NCBI RefSeq assembly: GCF_037335815.1
Contig: NZ_CP147841.1
Location: forward strand, 930,001 to 994,000
Reading direction: 5' to 3'
Origin: Salinirubellus litoreus
GTDB lineage: Archaea > Halobacteriota > Halobacteria > Halobacteriales > Haloarculaceae
Length of the DNA: 64,000 bases
The notes under the pieces were generated by a model that saw nothing but the letters and a program-made list of their open reading frames with translations, ran no database searches and was not told the DNA's origin. A program made the translations under genes and the position numbers. Positions 33,794 through 42,435 of the stretch are shown piece by piece. Each line of letters starts with the position of its first letter. Within the stretch, counting starts at the first letter, position 1.

Positions 33794-34118
33794 GCTGAGA
33801 CGGCCGGACCCGACCCGGCTCCCCTCGGGCCCTGGACGGCCCGCTCGATCCGCTTTTCGCCCCGATCATCTCGTCCCTCGACTCGAACGAGTCCGCACGA
33901 CGGCGGTGATCACGAGCGGCCCTGTGATCCGGAGAGCGTGCGGACGGATCGGCGACCGGTCGGGGTCGCCGGTGTCGCTAGCGGACGGAGACACCCCGAA
34001 GCGACAGCAACGGGAGCGCGTACGCCGCTGCCGCCGGGTCGGGACCGTACGCTTCGGAGGTGTAGCCGGATACGCGCCGGGCTCCGTGTTGTGAGCGGAG
34101 CGCGGGAGCCGACCCCGG
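33794..34118. other. intergenic region after nrdJ with no recognised content
   Basis: About 325 GC-rich bases between the nrdJ stop and the convergent Tat-signal gene. Short frames exist on both strands but have no protein-like composition or promoter. I see no RNA gene, repeat family member or clear terminator here. Confidence 0.5.
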
Positions 34119-34625
34119 TCAGACCCGACCGTTCAGCGGACAGATGAAGTAGTTCGGCGGGCCGAAGCCGGGCCGACCGAGCGTCACCTCGATGTAGTCC
34201 GCGTCGAGGACGTCCGCGTCGTTCGTCAGGGATGCGTCGTCGTTGAACGCGTCGACGTCGGTCACCTCGGCGCTGTAGTGGATCCACTTCCCGCCGTTCC
34301 AGTCTCGGTCATCCGGCGCGGACTCGGAGACGAACGGGGAGCGCTGTTCCCCGCTCGCCGCCGCGTTGTCGACGATCGCTCCCGAGCCGTCGTGGAGGAA
34401 GTAGATGAGATCGCTCGGTTCGGGCGGTCCGTCGAGCACCTTCACCACGTTCGTTCGCCAGAGCACGTCGTTCGCGTAGACCGCCCCGAAGCTCCGCCCG
34501 TTCCCCCTCTCGTCGCCCCTCCCGGGGTTCGCTGCGGCCGTCCCGATCGCCCCGAGGCCGTCGACGCCGAGTGCGGCCCCGGTCCGGAGTACCGTCCGTC
34601 TGGTGTGTTCGCTGTCTTCGGTCAT
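34119..34625 (-). CDS. Tat-exported protein of unknown function
   Basis: 168 residues with a twin-arginine signal HTRRTVLRTGAALGVDGLGAIG and a likely cleavage after TAAANPGR. The mature part is acidic, beta-rich and Trp/Tyr-containing (FGAVYANDVLWRTNVVKV, GGKWIHYSAEV, YIEVTLGRPGFGPPNYFICP). Probably a small secreted or cell-surface domain. There is no lipobox. A perfect hairpin GAGGC-tctc-GCCTC lies 9-22 nt upstream of the ATG. Monocistronic. Confidence 0.7.
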   Translation of the reverse strand: MTEDSEHTRRTVLRTGAALGVDGLGAIGTAAANPGRGDERGNGRSFGAVYANDVLWRTNVVKVLDGPPEPSDLIYFLHDGSGAIVDNAAASGEQRSPFVSESAPDDRDWNGGKWIHYSAEVTDVDAFNDDASLTNDADVLDADYIEVTLGRPGFGPPNYFICPLNGRV

Positions 34626-34633
34626 GATTCTTG

Positions 34634-34647
34634 GAGGCTCTCGCCTC
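34634..34647 (-). promoter_or_regulatory. small inverted repeat just before a start codon
   Basis: GAGGC-tctc-GCCTC, perfect 5-bp arms with a 4-nt loop, ends 8 nt upstream of the ATG of the Tat-exported protein. It may be an RNA hairpin masking the start or an operator overlapping the transcription start (a TATA-like GCTTTACAG lies about 25 nt further upstream). Confidence 0.35.
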
Positions 34648-34896
34648 GAAATGCGCCTTGTGAGCGTCTGTAAAGCCAGTTTTGCGAATTCACGACCGAA
34701 CCCGTTGGGGTCCGACCGAACTCCCCCACGACTCCGTCTAGAATCCGCGGCGGATCGTGCGTGCTACTGGACCTCTCCGGGCACGCGTTCGATGGGGTTA
34801 CCCCCGCGTCCCGGCGATCGTGCGGTCGACGGAATCGACAGGCTCGGCGGGCTCAGCAGGATCGACGCGTCGAGCGGTCGGATCGAAACCGAGCGG

Positions 34897-35193
34897 TCAC
34901 TTCAGCGTGACGTAGGTGAGGAACGCGAGCGCGACCATCTGGAGCGCCCGCAGCACCGCGACCACCTCCTGGACTCCCGGGTCGGCGGAGTAGAGCATCC
35001 GCATGCTGAAGAAGAAGTAGATGGCCGCGGCGTTCTCGAGGAGCATCACGATCGCGAAGGCGATCAGCCCGGCGATCATGCTAGACCCGAACGTCCGGTA
35101 GTTCCGTGCCCAGACGACCGTGAGCGTCCCCAGCAGCAGGACGTTCACCGCCGCCATCGCGCTCGCCGCCAGTATCATGTCGGTCATCGCCAT
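34897..35193 (-). CDS. three-helix membrane protein paired with a wHTH regulator
   Basis: 98 residues with three hydrophobic helices (ILAASAMAAVNVLLLGTLTVV, MIAGLIAFAIVMLLENAAAIYF, VAVLRALQMVALAFLTYVTL). It starts 3 nt after the upstream regulator's stop, so the two are surely co-transcribed and possibly translationally coupled. I recognise this as a recurrent haloarchaeal pair of unknown function (DUF7521-like). An obvious inference is that the membrane protein senses or tethers the regulator. Confidence 0.75.
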   Translation of the reverse strand: MAMTDMILAASAMAAVNVLLLGTLTVVWARNYRTFGSSMIAGLIAFAIVMLLENAAAIYFFFSMRMLYSADPGVQEVVAVLRALQMVALAFLTYVTLK

Positions 35194-35196
35194 CGG

Positions 35197-35529
35197 TCAG
35201 TCCTCGTCCCTCGCTTCCACGCTCTCGGTTCCGCTCTCTGCCTCCGCCCGCTCGACGTCCATCCGCTCGGTGACCTGCTCGAAGGTCTCGCGGTGGCGCT
35301 CGAAGCGGTCCGTGAGGAAATAGAGCGCGCCGTACTCGTCGCCGCTGCGCTCGATCACGTCGTGCTCCAGGAGCATGTCGAGGTGGTGCCGGACGGTGTT
35401 GTAATCCAGCCCGACGTACTCCGCGAGCTGGTTGGCGTTGCGCGGCCGGTCCTCGATGGCCCGGATGAGTCTGACCCGGTTCGGGCCACCGCGCGTGCCG
35501 GCCAGCAGGTACCAGAGCGCCTTCTCCAT
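35197..35529 (-). CDS. winged helix-turn-helix transcriptional regulator
   Basis: 110 residues, ArsR-like winged helix: LLAGTRGGPNRVRLIRAI, then RNANQLAEYVGLDYNTVRHHLDML (HTH and recognition helix) and a wing VIERSGDEYGALYFLTD, ending in a charged coil (ERHRETFEQVTERMDVERAEAE). There is no Cys or obvious ligand site. Followed at 3 nt by a membrane protein. It probably regulates its own operon and possibly others. Confidence 0.85.
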   Translation of the reverse strand: MEKALWYLLAGTRGGPNRVRLIRAIEDRPRNANQLAEYVGLDYNTVRHHLDMLLEHDVIERSGDEYGALYFLTDRFERHRETFEQVTERMDVERAEAESGTESVEARDED

Positions 35530-35594
35530 CCGCGTTCAGGTTCCGTCTCGCACCTCTGCGGTTTAGCTCCTGTCCTCACGTCCCACACCTGCCT

Positions 35595-37181
35595 TCACGG
35601 CCGGACCGTCTCCCTGACCCACCCCGAGGCACCCCGCGGGTACGGCCTGGCCTCCTCGCGCGGCTGGACGTTCCCCTCGGCGTCGACCATGCGGACGACG
35701 ACGTCGTGTCGCTCCCCCGGTGAGTCGTAGCGGTAGACCCACTGTCGCCAGGCGTCCCGCGGGTCGCCCGGGAGCGGTTCGGAGAGGTCGGCCTCGTTCC
35801 ACGAGCGCCCGCCGTCGGTCGAGACCTCGACCCGCGAGACGCCGCGGGTCCCCGCGTAGGCGTGTCCCGCGACCTCGATTCGACCGTCCTCCAGGTGGTT
35901 GGTCGCGTGGAGCTTGGCGACGGGGATCACGGGCCCGGTGCCGTGCCACCCCCGCTGCTCCCAGTAGCCGTCCATCTCCTCTTCGAGTATCTCGATCTCC
36001 GTGAGCCACTTCACGTTGATCTCCCCCCAGTGGCCGGGGATGAGCGCCCGGACCGGAGCGCCGTGTCTGCGGGGGAGCGGCGCGCCGTTCATCCGGTAGG
36101 CGAGCATCCCCTCGCGGAGCGCGGAGACCGGGAACTCCTCGAAGAAGTCGTCCGCGGCACGGAGCATCACGCAGCACTGCTCCGAATCGGCCGTGAGGCC
36201 AGCCTCCTCCAGCAGCGGCTCGATATCCACGACCGTCCAGAGCGCGTTGTCCATCTTCTTCCCGTTCAGCTGGTCGCCGACGCACCGGAGCGTGACGAAC
36301 TCCTCGCGGGATTCCATCGACGTGAGCGTCTCGTAGTCGATGTCGAACTCGTTCTCGACCGCGCCGGTCACCCGCAGGGACCAGCCCTCGGCCGCGACCT
36401 GCGGGTCGACGGAGTTGATGTCGACGCTGTAGAACTGCTCGCTCACCAGCGGTTCGATCCCCTCGACGGGGAGCGAGCGGTCCGCGGCCCCGCCGAGCAG
36501 GCGCTCGGCCTCGGCCGACATCGCGGTCCCGTCCCCGGGCGGGGCCGTCCCCGCTCCCGCGGAGCCACCGGTCTCGCCCCCGGCGCTCGCCCCATCGGAC
36601 CCGCGGCCGCCGAGCAGGTAGCCCACCAGCCCCACGCCGAGCGCGCCCGCGAGGCCCGCGAGCACCGACCGTCGACCCTCGGACACCGACCGCGAGCCCT
36701 CGGAGCGACCCGTGGTGGCCGAGCGCCGACCGGTCTCGCCGACCACGAGCACGACCGCAGCGGCCCCACCTGCGGCGAGCGCCGGGCCGGTCACGGGGAC
36801 GAGGGCGAACGCGAGGAGCGCGACCCCGAGTGCGGCGAGGAGGGCTCCGGCGAGCATCCCCACGGTCGGGCGATCGACCCGGGCGGCGAACTCGCGTCCC
36901 GCCATCGTCCCGAGCAGCGAGAGCGCCGCGAACGCGACGACCGCCAGCGCGACGGCCGTCCCGAGCGCCAGTCGCTGGCCGAGGTCGCCGAGCACCGTGA
37001 TGGCGAACGTGATGAGGAAGCCGGGCGCGACCGCCGCGATGTAGCTGTCGATGGGCGCGACGACGAACGAGGGGGTGAACCCCGCTGCGGCGTACGACCC
37101 GACGACGCCCGCCACGCCGGCCAGCAGCGCGAGCACCGGCGTCGGCCACAGCCCCCGGAGACGGTCGAACCTGCCGTTCAT
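35595..37181 (-). CDS. membrane-anchored molybdopterin-dependent oxidoreductase (sulfite-oxidase family)
   Basis: 528 residues: an N-terminal membrane domain of about five hydrophobic helices (residues 10-150), a linker with another hydrophobic stretch and a Gly/Ser-rich spacer (to about residue 235), the oxidoreductase molybdopterin-binding domain (PLVSEQFYSVDINSVDPQV...; Mo-ligand Cys in FVTLRCVGDQ near residue 299), and the Mo-Co dimerisation domain (HATNHLEDGRIEVAGHAYAGTRG). SUOX-family proteins oxidise sulfite or reduce sulfoxides or other small molecules; the substrate here is unknown, and no haem domain or cytochrome partner is adjacent. Confidence 0.88.
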   Translation of the reverse strand: MNGRFDRLRGLWPTPVLALLAGVAGVVGSYAAAGFTPSFVVAPIDSYIAAVAPGFLITFAITVLGDLGQRLALGTAVALAVVAFAALSLLGTMAGREFAARVDRPTVGMLAGALLAALGVALLAFALVPVTGPALAAGGAAAVVLVVGETGRRSATTGRSEGSRSVSEGRRSVLAGLAGALGVGLVGYLLGGRGSDGASAGGETGGSAGAGTAPPGDGTAMSAEAERLLGGAADRSLPVEGIEPLVSEQFYSVDINSVDPQVAAEGWSLRVTGAVENEFDIDYETLTSMESREEFVTLRCVGDQLNGKKMDNALWTVVDIEPLLEEAGLTADSEQCCVMLRAADDFFEEFPVSALREGMLAYRMNGAPLPRRHGAPVRALIPGHWGEINVKWLTEIEILEEEMDGYWEQRGWHGTGPVIPVAKLHATNHLEDGRIEVAGHAYAGTRGVSRVEVSTDGGRSWNEADLSEPLPGDPRDAWRQWVYRYDSPGERHDVVVRMVDAEGNVQPREEARPYPRGASGWVRETVRP

Positions 37182-37322
37182 AGCTCCACGAACGACCGTC
37201 CCACGTAAACCGTTTCTCCGGAATCCCCCCGAACTCCCTCTAGAATTCCTCCCCGTTCCCCGTTACGTCCCTCCCTCGCCCGCGTCGGCAAGCTTCAAGC
37301 GGACCGGGCTCCCCCTCCGTGT

Positions 37323-37466
37323 ATGGACGACGGGACGGACGAGACGTCACGCCGCGGTGGCCGACCGTGCCCGATGTGCGACACCGCCATGTTCAGACGA
37401 CACTGCAAGTACGTCTGTCCGAACCACGGCGTCGTGGTCGACTGTAGCGACCCCTTCACGTTCTGA
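37323..37466 (+). CDS. HVO_2523-type small zinc-finger protein
   Basis: 47 residues: MDDGTDETSRRGGRPCPMC, then MFRRHCKYVCPNHGVVVDC. Four Cys plus His in CPMC...CKYVCPNHG form a single zinc knuckle pair, as in the haloarchaeal HVO_2523 microprotein family. Function unknown; relatives are widespread in haloarchaea. Too short for usual length cut-offs. Confidence 0.85.
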   Translation: MDDGTDETSRRGGRPCPMCDTAMFRRHCKYVCPNHGVVVDCSDPFTF

Positions 37467-37597
37467 GCCGAGCGGGGCTGTGACTGCCGGTCCACGAACT
37501 TCCCGACCTGCGGGCACCGGGTTCGGGCCGGCGGTTCGGCGACCGACGAGCGTCAGTGTCGGGACGACCACACCGGTCCCCGTTCGCACCGTCGGGT

Positions 37598-38269
37598 TCA
37601 CCGGTTCCGGATCCCGTCGATCCCGACCGGACCGCCCCCCCGGAGGTGTCGGTAGAGCGGTCCGGCAACCAGGAGGGTCGCGAGCGCGACCGCCGCGACG
37701 ACGAGCGGGAGTCCGGTCGAGACGCCCTCGACCGAGAGCGTCTCGAGTGAGGCCCCGAGCGTGACGGTGACGGCGACCCAGGGGGCTTCGCCGAGCGCCG
37801 TCCCCAGGACGTAGGGTGCGAGCCGCACCCCGGAGAGCCCCGCGCCGTAGGAGACGGGGTCGGTCGGGAGGGGTGCGAGCCGCGCCGCGGCGACCCCCCG
37901 GAGCCCCCCGGTGACGTCGAACAGGCGCTCGCCCGCCTCGCCCGCGCGACCGAGCGGGCCCGCCGTGCCCGCACGACGGGCCAGCAGGTACGGCGGGAGG
38001 CAGGTGAGGACCGCGCCCGCCAGTCCGACCGGGATGGCGACGGGGCCGTAGAGGAACCCCAGCAGGATCGAGAAGAGGCTGATGGGCCAGGCGAGGAACA
38101 TCCGCAGGGTGTAGGCGACGAACAGCGCGGCCCCGAACAGCAGCGGCCGGGCGGCGAGCGCGCGTAACTCCCCGAGCACCCGGTCCGGCGAGAGGAGGAC
38201 GGCTCCGGCGACCACGCAGGCCGTGAGCAGGGAGAGCCCCGCTACCTGTCGCCGCGTCGTCGGTTGCAC
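37598..38269 (-). CDS. TVP38/TMEM64 (VTT-domain) membrane protein
   Basis: 223 residues with the VTT core: FVAYTLRMFLAWPISLFSILLGFLYG, then GAVLTCLPPYLLARRAG and LAPLPTDPVSYGAGLSGV. This is a polytopic inner-membrane protein of the DedA/TVP38 superfamily, thought to move lipids or ions; no substrate is known. I chose the GTG start because a TATA-like GTTTAC (minus strand) lies 27 nt upstream; the in-frame ATG farther upstream gives an unlikely Arg/Pro-rich lead. Confidence 0.8.
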   Translation of the reverse strand: MQPTTRRQVAGLSLLTACVVAGAVLLSPDRVLGELRALAARPLLFGAALFVAYTLRMFLAWPISLFSILLGFLYGPVAIPVGLAGAVLTCLPPYLLARRAGTAGPLGRAGEAGERLFDVTGGLRGVAAARLAPLPTDPVSYGAGLSGVRLAPYVLGTALGEAPWVAVTVTLGASLETLSVEGVSTGLPLVVAAVALATLLVAGPLYRHLRGGGPVGIDGIRNR

Positions 38270-38293
38270 GCACGGTACGGGGTCACGGACCGG

Positions 38294-38299
38294 TAAACG
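38294..38299 (-). promoter_or_regulatory. TATA box of the VTT-domain gene
   Basis: Minus-strand GCGTTTACCG is centred about 27 nt from the GTG of the VTT gene and supports a leaderless GTG start. Confidence 0.5.
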
Positions 38300-38393
38300 C
38301 CTTCTGGTCCCCTCGAACTGATCGTCGGGGCCGTCGGGTTTCCGATCCCCGGGTCGCACAAACCCTAAGACCGGACGGAGCGACTCACGGGAC

Positions 38394-38789
38394 GTGACGG
38401 GGGGCCAGCCCGGTCAGGGTGAACGCGACGAAGCCGACCCGGTGGAACTCGGCGTCCAGCTGCTCGAACGGCTCGAACACCACGAGCTCTCGCTCGCGGG
38501 GGCCATCGACCGCATCGAGACGGTCACGACCCATCCGGCGCGGACCCGCGAGATCCTCGACACCGCCGAGAAACGGGGAATCATCGAGCGCGAGGACGGC
38601 GTCGTCCGGGTGACGGGCGGCCGGTTCCTCGCGTTCCAGAGCGAGGTCGTCAAACGGGAGGGGGAGTTCACCTGCAAGCGGTGCGGCGCGTCGCTCTCCG
38701 TCGGGCACTTCATGAAACTCGAAGCTGGCGAACTCGGCCCGTTCGGCTCCTCCTGTATCCGAAAGGTGACCGGTCGGGAGGCCGAGTGA
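38394..38789 (+). CDS. DUF5830-type haloarchaeal protein (HTH-like plus Cys pair)
   Basis: 131 residues: ELGVQLLERLEHHELSLAGAIDRIETVTTHPARTREILDTAEKRGIIEREDG reads as a winged-helix-like helical domain, followed by a small beta unit with CKRCGASLSVGHFMKL and SSCIRKVTG that could bind zinc with the earlier Cys pair. I recognise it as the haloarchaeal DUF5830 family. GTG start about 27 nt after ACCCTAAG. A nucleic-acid-binding role is plausible but unproven. Confidence 0.75.
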   Translation: MTGGQPGQGERDEADPVELGVQLLERLEHHELSLAGAIDRIETVTTHPARTREILDTAEKRGIIEREDGVVRVTGGRFLAFQSEVVKREGEFTCKRCGASLSVGHFMKLEAGELGPFGSSCIRKVTGREAE

Positions 38790-38856
38790 CTCCCGAGTGT
38801 GCCCGGCTCCGGGGGTCCGATGGAACGCCGATCTCCGTCTCGGCCGTGACTGCGGG

Positions 38857-39483
38857 CTACTCACGCGGGCCGGAGTGGTCGGACCAGCGCCAGACGAGGC
38901 CCCCGAGTGCCAGGAGTGCGAGCGCCGCGACCGCGGCCAGCCCCGGCCTGGCGCTGGCGGCGTCGAGGGCCGCGGCGAAGAGCGACCGCTGGCGGCCGTA
39001 GTAGACGACGCCACCAGCGGCCGCGTAGAACGCCACCGTCCCGACCGCAGTGAATGCCCCGAACCGGATCGGGCTCATCCCGGCGAGACCGGCCGGGACG
39101 GAGATCACGGATCGAAGTACCGGGAGGAACCGCCCCCAGAGCACGGAGGACTGCCCCCACCGCCGGAACCACGCCTCACCCCGTTCCAGCCGCTGGGCCG
39201 AGACGTGGATATGGTCTCTGAGCCAGTCGTTGTCGCCGACCCTGGTGTCGGAGAAGACGTAGAACGGGAGGAACGCGCCGACGGTCCCGCCGACGCCGGC
39301 CGCCACCAGGAACGCGAGAAAGGAGACGGGGTCGGTGATGATCACCGCGGCTGCGGCCGGGACGACGACCTCGCTCGGGAGGAACGGGAAGAGCATCGAC
39401 GTCTCGAGGAAGGTGAACAGACAGAGCGCGAGCGGGCCGTACAGGCGCACCGCTTCCAGCGCGACCGCCGTCACGTCCTGCAC
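38857..39483 (-). CDS. DedA/VTT-family membrane protein
   Basis: 208 residues: LCLFTFLETSMLFPFLPSEVVVPAAAAVI is the DedA entry motif with the conserved E-x-x-x-P-x-P-S-E; later WGQSSVLWGRFLPVLRSVISVPAGLAGM carries the R-x-x-P...P-A-G signature. DedA proteins are proposed flippases for polyprenyl-phosphate lipids or phospholipids. Start at the GTG preceded at 27 nt by CTTATTGTA (minus strand); the longer frame upstream is unlikely. Confidence 0.85.
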   Translation of the reverse strand: MQDVTAVALEAVRLYGPLALCLFTFLETSMLFPFLPSEVVVPAAAAVIITDPVSFLAFLVAAGVGGTVGAFLPFYVFSDTRVGDNDWLRDHIHVSAQRLERGEAWFRRWGQSSVLWGRFLPVLRSVISVPAGLAGMSPIRFGAFTAVGTVAFYAAAGGVVYYGRQRSLFAAALDAASARPGLAAVAALALLALGGLVWRWSDHSGPRE

Positions 39484-39502
39484 GCCCCGGCTACGCGATG
39501 GG

Positions 39503-39511
39503 CATACAATA
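39503..39511 (-). promoter_or_regulatory. TATA box of the DedA gene
   Basis: Minus-strand CTTATTGTATG is centred about 25-27 nt from the GTG start of the DedA gene, supporting leaderless initiation at that GTG. Confidence 0.5.
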
Positions 39512-39636
39512 AGCCGGGGGCGGCGAGCGAAGGGCGCCGGAGGCGTCCGAGGGCGGTGGGTGACGAGGAGCGGGTACGTCGCGTTCGACGCGGGGAGTAG
39601 GTGGTCGGTATCGACCGGCCCCGGATCGTCTCGCAC

Positions 39637-40857
39637 TCAGTACGACCGCGGCAGGTCGAGCACCTCGTGGGCGACGTAGTTCTTCACCATCTCGTTCGAG
39701 ACGGGCGCGAGGACGTTGATCATCGCCTCGCGCCAGTAGCGCTCGACGTCGTACTCGGCGGCGTACCCCATCCCGCCGTGGACCCTGACCGCCCGCTCGC
39801 AGGCCTCGATGGCGTCCTCGCTGGCCCGGAGCTTTACGGCGTTCGCTGCCGGCCCCGTCTTCTCGCCCTCGTCGTAGCACCAGGCGGCCTTCCGGACCAT
39901 CGTCTCGTCGCCTTCGAGCTTGGTCCAGGAGTCGGCGAGCGGGTGGGCGACCGCCTGATAGGATCCGATCCGGTTGCCGAACACCTCGCGCTCGCGGGCG
40001 TACTCGGCCGCCCGCTCTATCGCGGCCTGCCCGATGCCGACGGCGTTGGCCGCGAGGCTGATGCGCTCCGCGTTGGCGAACGAGAGGAGGTAGTCGAACC
40101 CCTCGCCCTCCTCGCCGATCCGGTCCTCGGCGGGGATCCGGAACCCGTCGAACCAGACCTCGTAGGAGGGTGAGGCCGCACGCCCGGCCTTCGGTATCTC
40201 GCTCACCTCTACCCCCGGCGCATCGGGGCCGAACTCCGTGAAGAAGAGCGTCAGCCCGCCGAACCGGTCGGTCTCCTCGCGCGGCGCGGTCCGGACGAGC
40301 AGCATGATGACGTCGGCCTGACCCGCCTTCGTCGTCCAGATCTTCTGCCCGTCCACGACGTACTCGTCGCCGTTCCGCGTCGCCTCCGGCGGCGCATCGT
40401 TCGCCGAGTCTCGCTCGACGCTCTCGCGTCGGGCGGTCGTCTCGATGCGCGAGGTGTCGGTCCCCGCGTTCGGTTCCGTCACCCCCGTACAGACCATCAC
40501 GTCGCCGGCGGCGACGCGTGGGAGGTAGCGCCGCTTGTGCTCCTCGGTCCCGTACTCGATCAGCGGCGCGACGCTGAAGACGTGGTGTGAGGTGACCGAG
40601 GTGCCGGCCATCGCCGCGCCGGAGCGGGCGATCTCCCCCTGGACGAGCGCGGCCTCCTGGACGCCGTAGCCCTGGCCGCCGTACTCCTCGGGGACCGTGA
40701 TGCCGCACCAGCCGTCCTCGGCGAACGCCTCGAAGAACGCCCACGGGAACTCCCCCTTTCGGTCGCGCTCGCGCCAGTAGTCGTCGCCGAACTCCGCACA
40801 GAGCTCGCGCATCTGCCGCCGGATGAGCCGCTGTTCCTCGGTGAGCCGGAACTCCAT
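39637..40857 (-). CDS. acyl-CoA dehydrogenase
   Basis: 406 residues: MEFRLTEEQRLIRRQMRELCAEFG, GWCGITVPEEYGGQGYG, the FAD/substrate stretch VCTGVTEPNAGTDTSRIET, EDRIGEEGEGFDYLLSFANAERI, and the C-terminal domain with AVRVHGGMGYAAEYDVERYWREAMI. It oxidises an acyl-CoA to enoyl-CoA using FAD and passes electrons to ETF. The short-chain/glutaryl/branched type cannot be set by eye. The start at MEFRLTEEQ is the family start. Confidence 0.93.
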   Translation of the reverse strand: MEFRLTEEQRLIRRQMRELCAEFGDDYWRERDRKGEFPWAFFEAFAEDGWCGITVPEEYGGQGYGVQEAALVQGEIARSGAAMAGTSVTSHHVFSVAPLIEYGTEEHKRRYLPRVAAGDVMVCTGVTEPNAGTDTSRIETTARRESVERDSANDAPPEATRNGDEYVVDGQKIWTTKAGQADVIMLLVRTAPREETDRFGGLTLFFTEFGPDAPGVEVSEIPKAGRAASPSYEVWFDGFRIPAEDRIGEEGEGFDYLLSFANAERISLAANAVGIGQAAIERAAEYAREREVFGNRIGSYQAVAHPLADSWTKLEGDETMVRKAAWCYDEGEKTGPAANAVKLRASEDAIEACERAVRVHGGMGYAAEYDVERYWREAMINVLAPVSNEMVKNYVAHEVLDLPRSY

Positions 40858-41042
40858 GCCCGGTCTCGGGCGAGCGCGTCCATAACTGCCGGTGGTGGCA
40901 TCGGTAGTCCCGACGTCCGCCCGGAACAGTCCACGGTTCCTCGTCTGTGGCGTCTCCGCCCGCCGACCGTCGGTCCGTTCGGTCGGTCGCCGCGTCCTAT
41001 CGAGCGAACGATCCCCGGCGGGTGGACTCTCGCCCGAAAGCA

Positions 41043-41048
41043 CTTTTA
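41043..41048 (+). promoter_or_regulatory. TATA box of the cohesin-like surface protein gene
   Basis: CTTTTA (in GCACTTTTACC) lies 27 nt before the GTG of the secreted protein gene and supports that GTG as a leaderless start. Confidence 0.55.
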
Positions 41049-41072
41049 CCACACCTTCGTGATTACGCTTCA

Positions 41073-42167
41073 GTGACTGGTTCCCGGATCGCACTACTGG
41101 CGCTCCTGCTCTGCTGTCTTGGCCTCGTCGCGGGTGCGGTCGGCGGACAGTCGGGCGCTGCCGACACCACCGCGCGGGTCGAACTGGGCGGCCCGGCGAC
41201 GGCCACGCCGGGCGAGACCGTCACGATACGGGTCAACGTGACGACGACGCGCCCGCTGTACGCCGCCCAGTTCGGGCTCGCGTTCGACGAGACGGCGCTC
41301 ACCCCGACGGCCGTGAACAGGGGGAGCTTCCTCTCCGGGGACGCACGGTCGGTCCTGATCGCCAACGACACCCGCCCCGGGACCGCGAGCTACGGGGAAA
41401 CCCGGGTCGGGACCGACACGGGCGTCAACGGGAACGGGACGCTCGCGACGGTCTCGGTCGAGGTCGCCGAGGCGGCGGCGGGCGAGTCGGTCGCGCTCGA
41501 ACTCCGCGACGTCAAGCTCGTCACGCCCGAGACCGAGGCCGTCACGACGAGCACGGGGAACCTGACGATCGAGGTCAACGGGAGCAGCGGCGGGAGTGAC
41601 TCGGGGAGCGACGACGGTGACGGCGGGAGTGGCGGCGGTGGGGGCGGCGGCCAGCTCGGCGGGGCTTCCCAGGGGGAGGTGTCGATCGCGAACCTGTCGC
41701 TGCTGAACACCACCGTCACGACCGACGGAACGGCCGTCACCCGTGTCGATCTGACGAACCTCGACCCCGCGTCGGGACGCATCACCCTGACGCTCACCGC
41801 GAACGGGAGCGCGGTGGCCGAACGGACGCTGTCGGTCGGGGCGGCCACCGATCGGACGGTCTTCCTCCGGCACCGGTTCTCCCGGCCGGGGACCTACGCG
41901 CTCCGGGTCAACGACGACCGGGCGGGCGTCGTGCGGGTCACGGCGGCGACGACGCCCACCGCGGAACCGACGGACGCGGGCACACCGACGCCCACCCCGA
42001 CGCCGACCGACCCCTCGTCAGCCGGATCGGACGCCGGGTCCGACGCGAACACGACGAGCCCTCCGAGCGGCTCGCAGTCGCCCACCGCGGGTGACGGTGC
42101 TGGCTTCGGGGTCGGCAGCGTCGTCGTGGCGCTCGCGGTTCTGCTGATCCGGCACGGTCGGGACTGA
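41073..42167 (+). CDS. secreted, cohesin-domain-like surface protein with C-terminal anchor
   Basis: 364 residues. Sec-type signal (ALLALLLCCLGLVAGAVG), then a cohesin-type beta domain (TVTIRVNVTTTRPLYAAQFGLAFDETALTPTAV, residues about 40-165), a Gly/Ser-Asp linker, a second beta domain (VSIANLSLLNTTVTTDG, about 205-290), a long Thr/Pro/Ser-rich spacer with glycosylation sequons, and a C-terminal hydrophobic helix followed by RHGRD. The tail GFGVGSVVVALAVLLI is reminiscent of PGF-CTERM anchors, but the PGF triplet is absent. Probably cell-wall or membrane anchored. Function unknown; GTG start. Confidence 0.82.
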   Translation: MTGSRIALLALLLCCLGLVAGAVGGQSGAADTTARVELGGPATATPGETVTIRVNVTTTRPLYAAQFGLAFDETALTPTAVNRGSFLSGDARSVLIANDTRPGTASYGETRVGTDTGVNGNGTLATVSVEVAEAAAGESVALELRDVKLVTPETEAVTTSTGNLTIEVNGSSGGSDSGSDDGDGGSGGGGGGGQLGGASQGEVSIANLSLLNTTVTTDGTAVTRVDLTNLDPASGRITLTLTANGSAVAERTLSVGAATDRTVFLRHRFSRPGTYALRVNDDRAGVVRVTAATTPTAEPTDAGTPTPTPTPTDPSSAGSDAGSDANTTSPPSGSQSPTAGDGAGFGVGSVVVALAVLLIRHGRD

Positions 42168-42435
42168 CCCGTCCTGTCGGTACTCTGCCCGAGACTCCTT
42201 CCGGCCCGCGTTCCCGGAGCGCGTCGGCGAGGAACACCGGACCGAACGCGGCCGTAGCGGAGCGGCTCACTACCGGGGCGGTCGAAACCGACGCATCGAT
42301 CGGGGCTGAATAGCGTCCTGCCGTTCGGCTCGGTCGGGAGCGAGGCCGGCACTCTGACGGTGTACACGGTTCCGGACCGGCGACCGACCGGCCCCGGCCT
42401 GGCGGCGAGCGGTTCCGGGTGAGAGCCGAACTCCC
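42168..42435. other. intergenic region with nothing recognised
   Basis: Between the surface-protein gene and the convergent HEPN-like orphan; GC-rich, with no clear promoter, repeat or frame that looks coding. Confidence 0.4.

Noticed and set aside
33906..34094. Short frame in the gap after nrdJ
   Set aside because: Arg/Gly-rich, no promoter at the leaderless distance, no family pattern.
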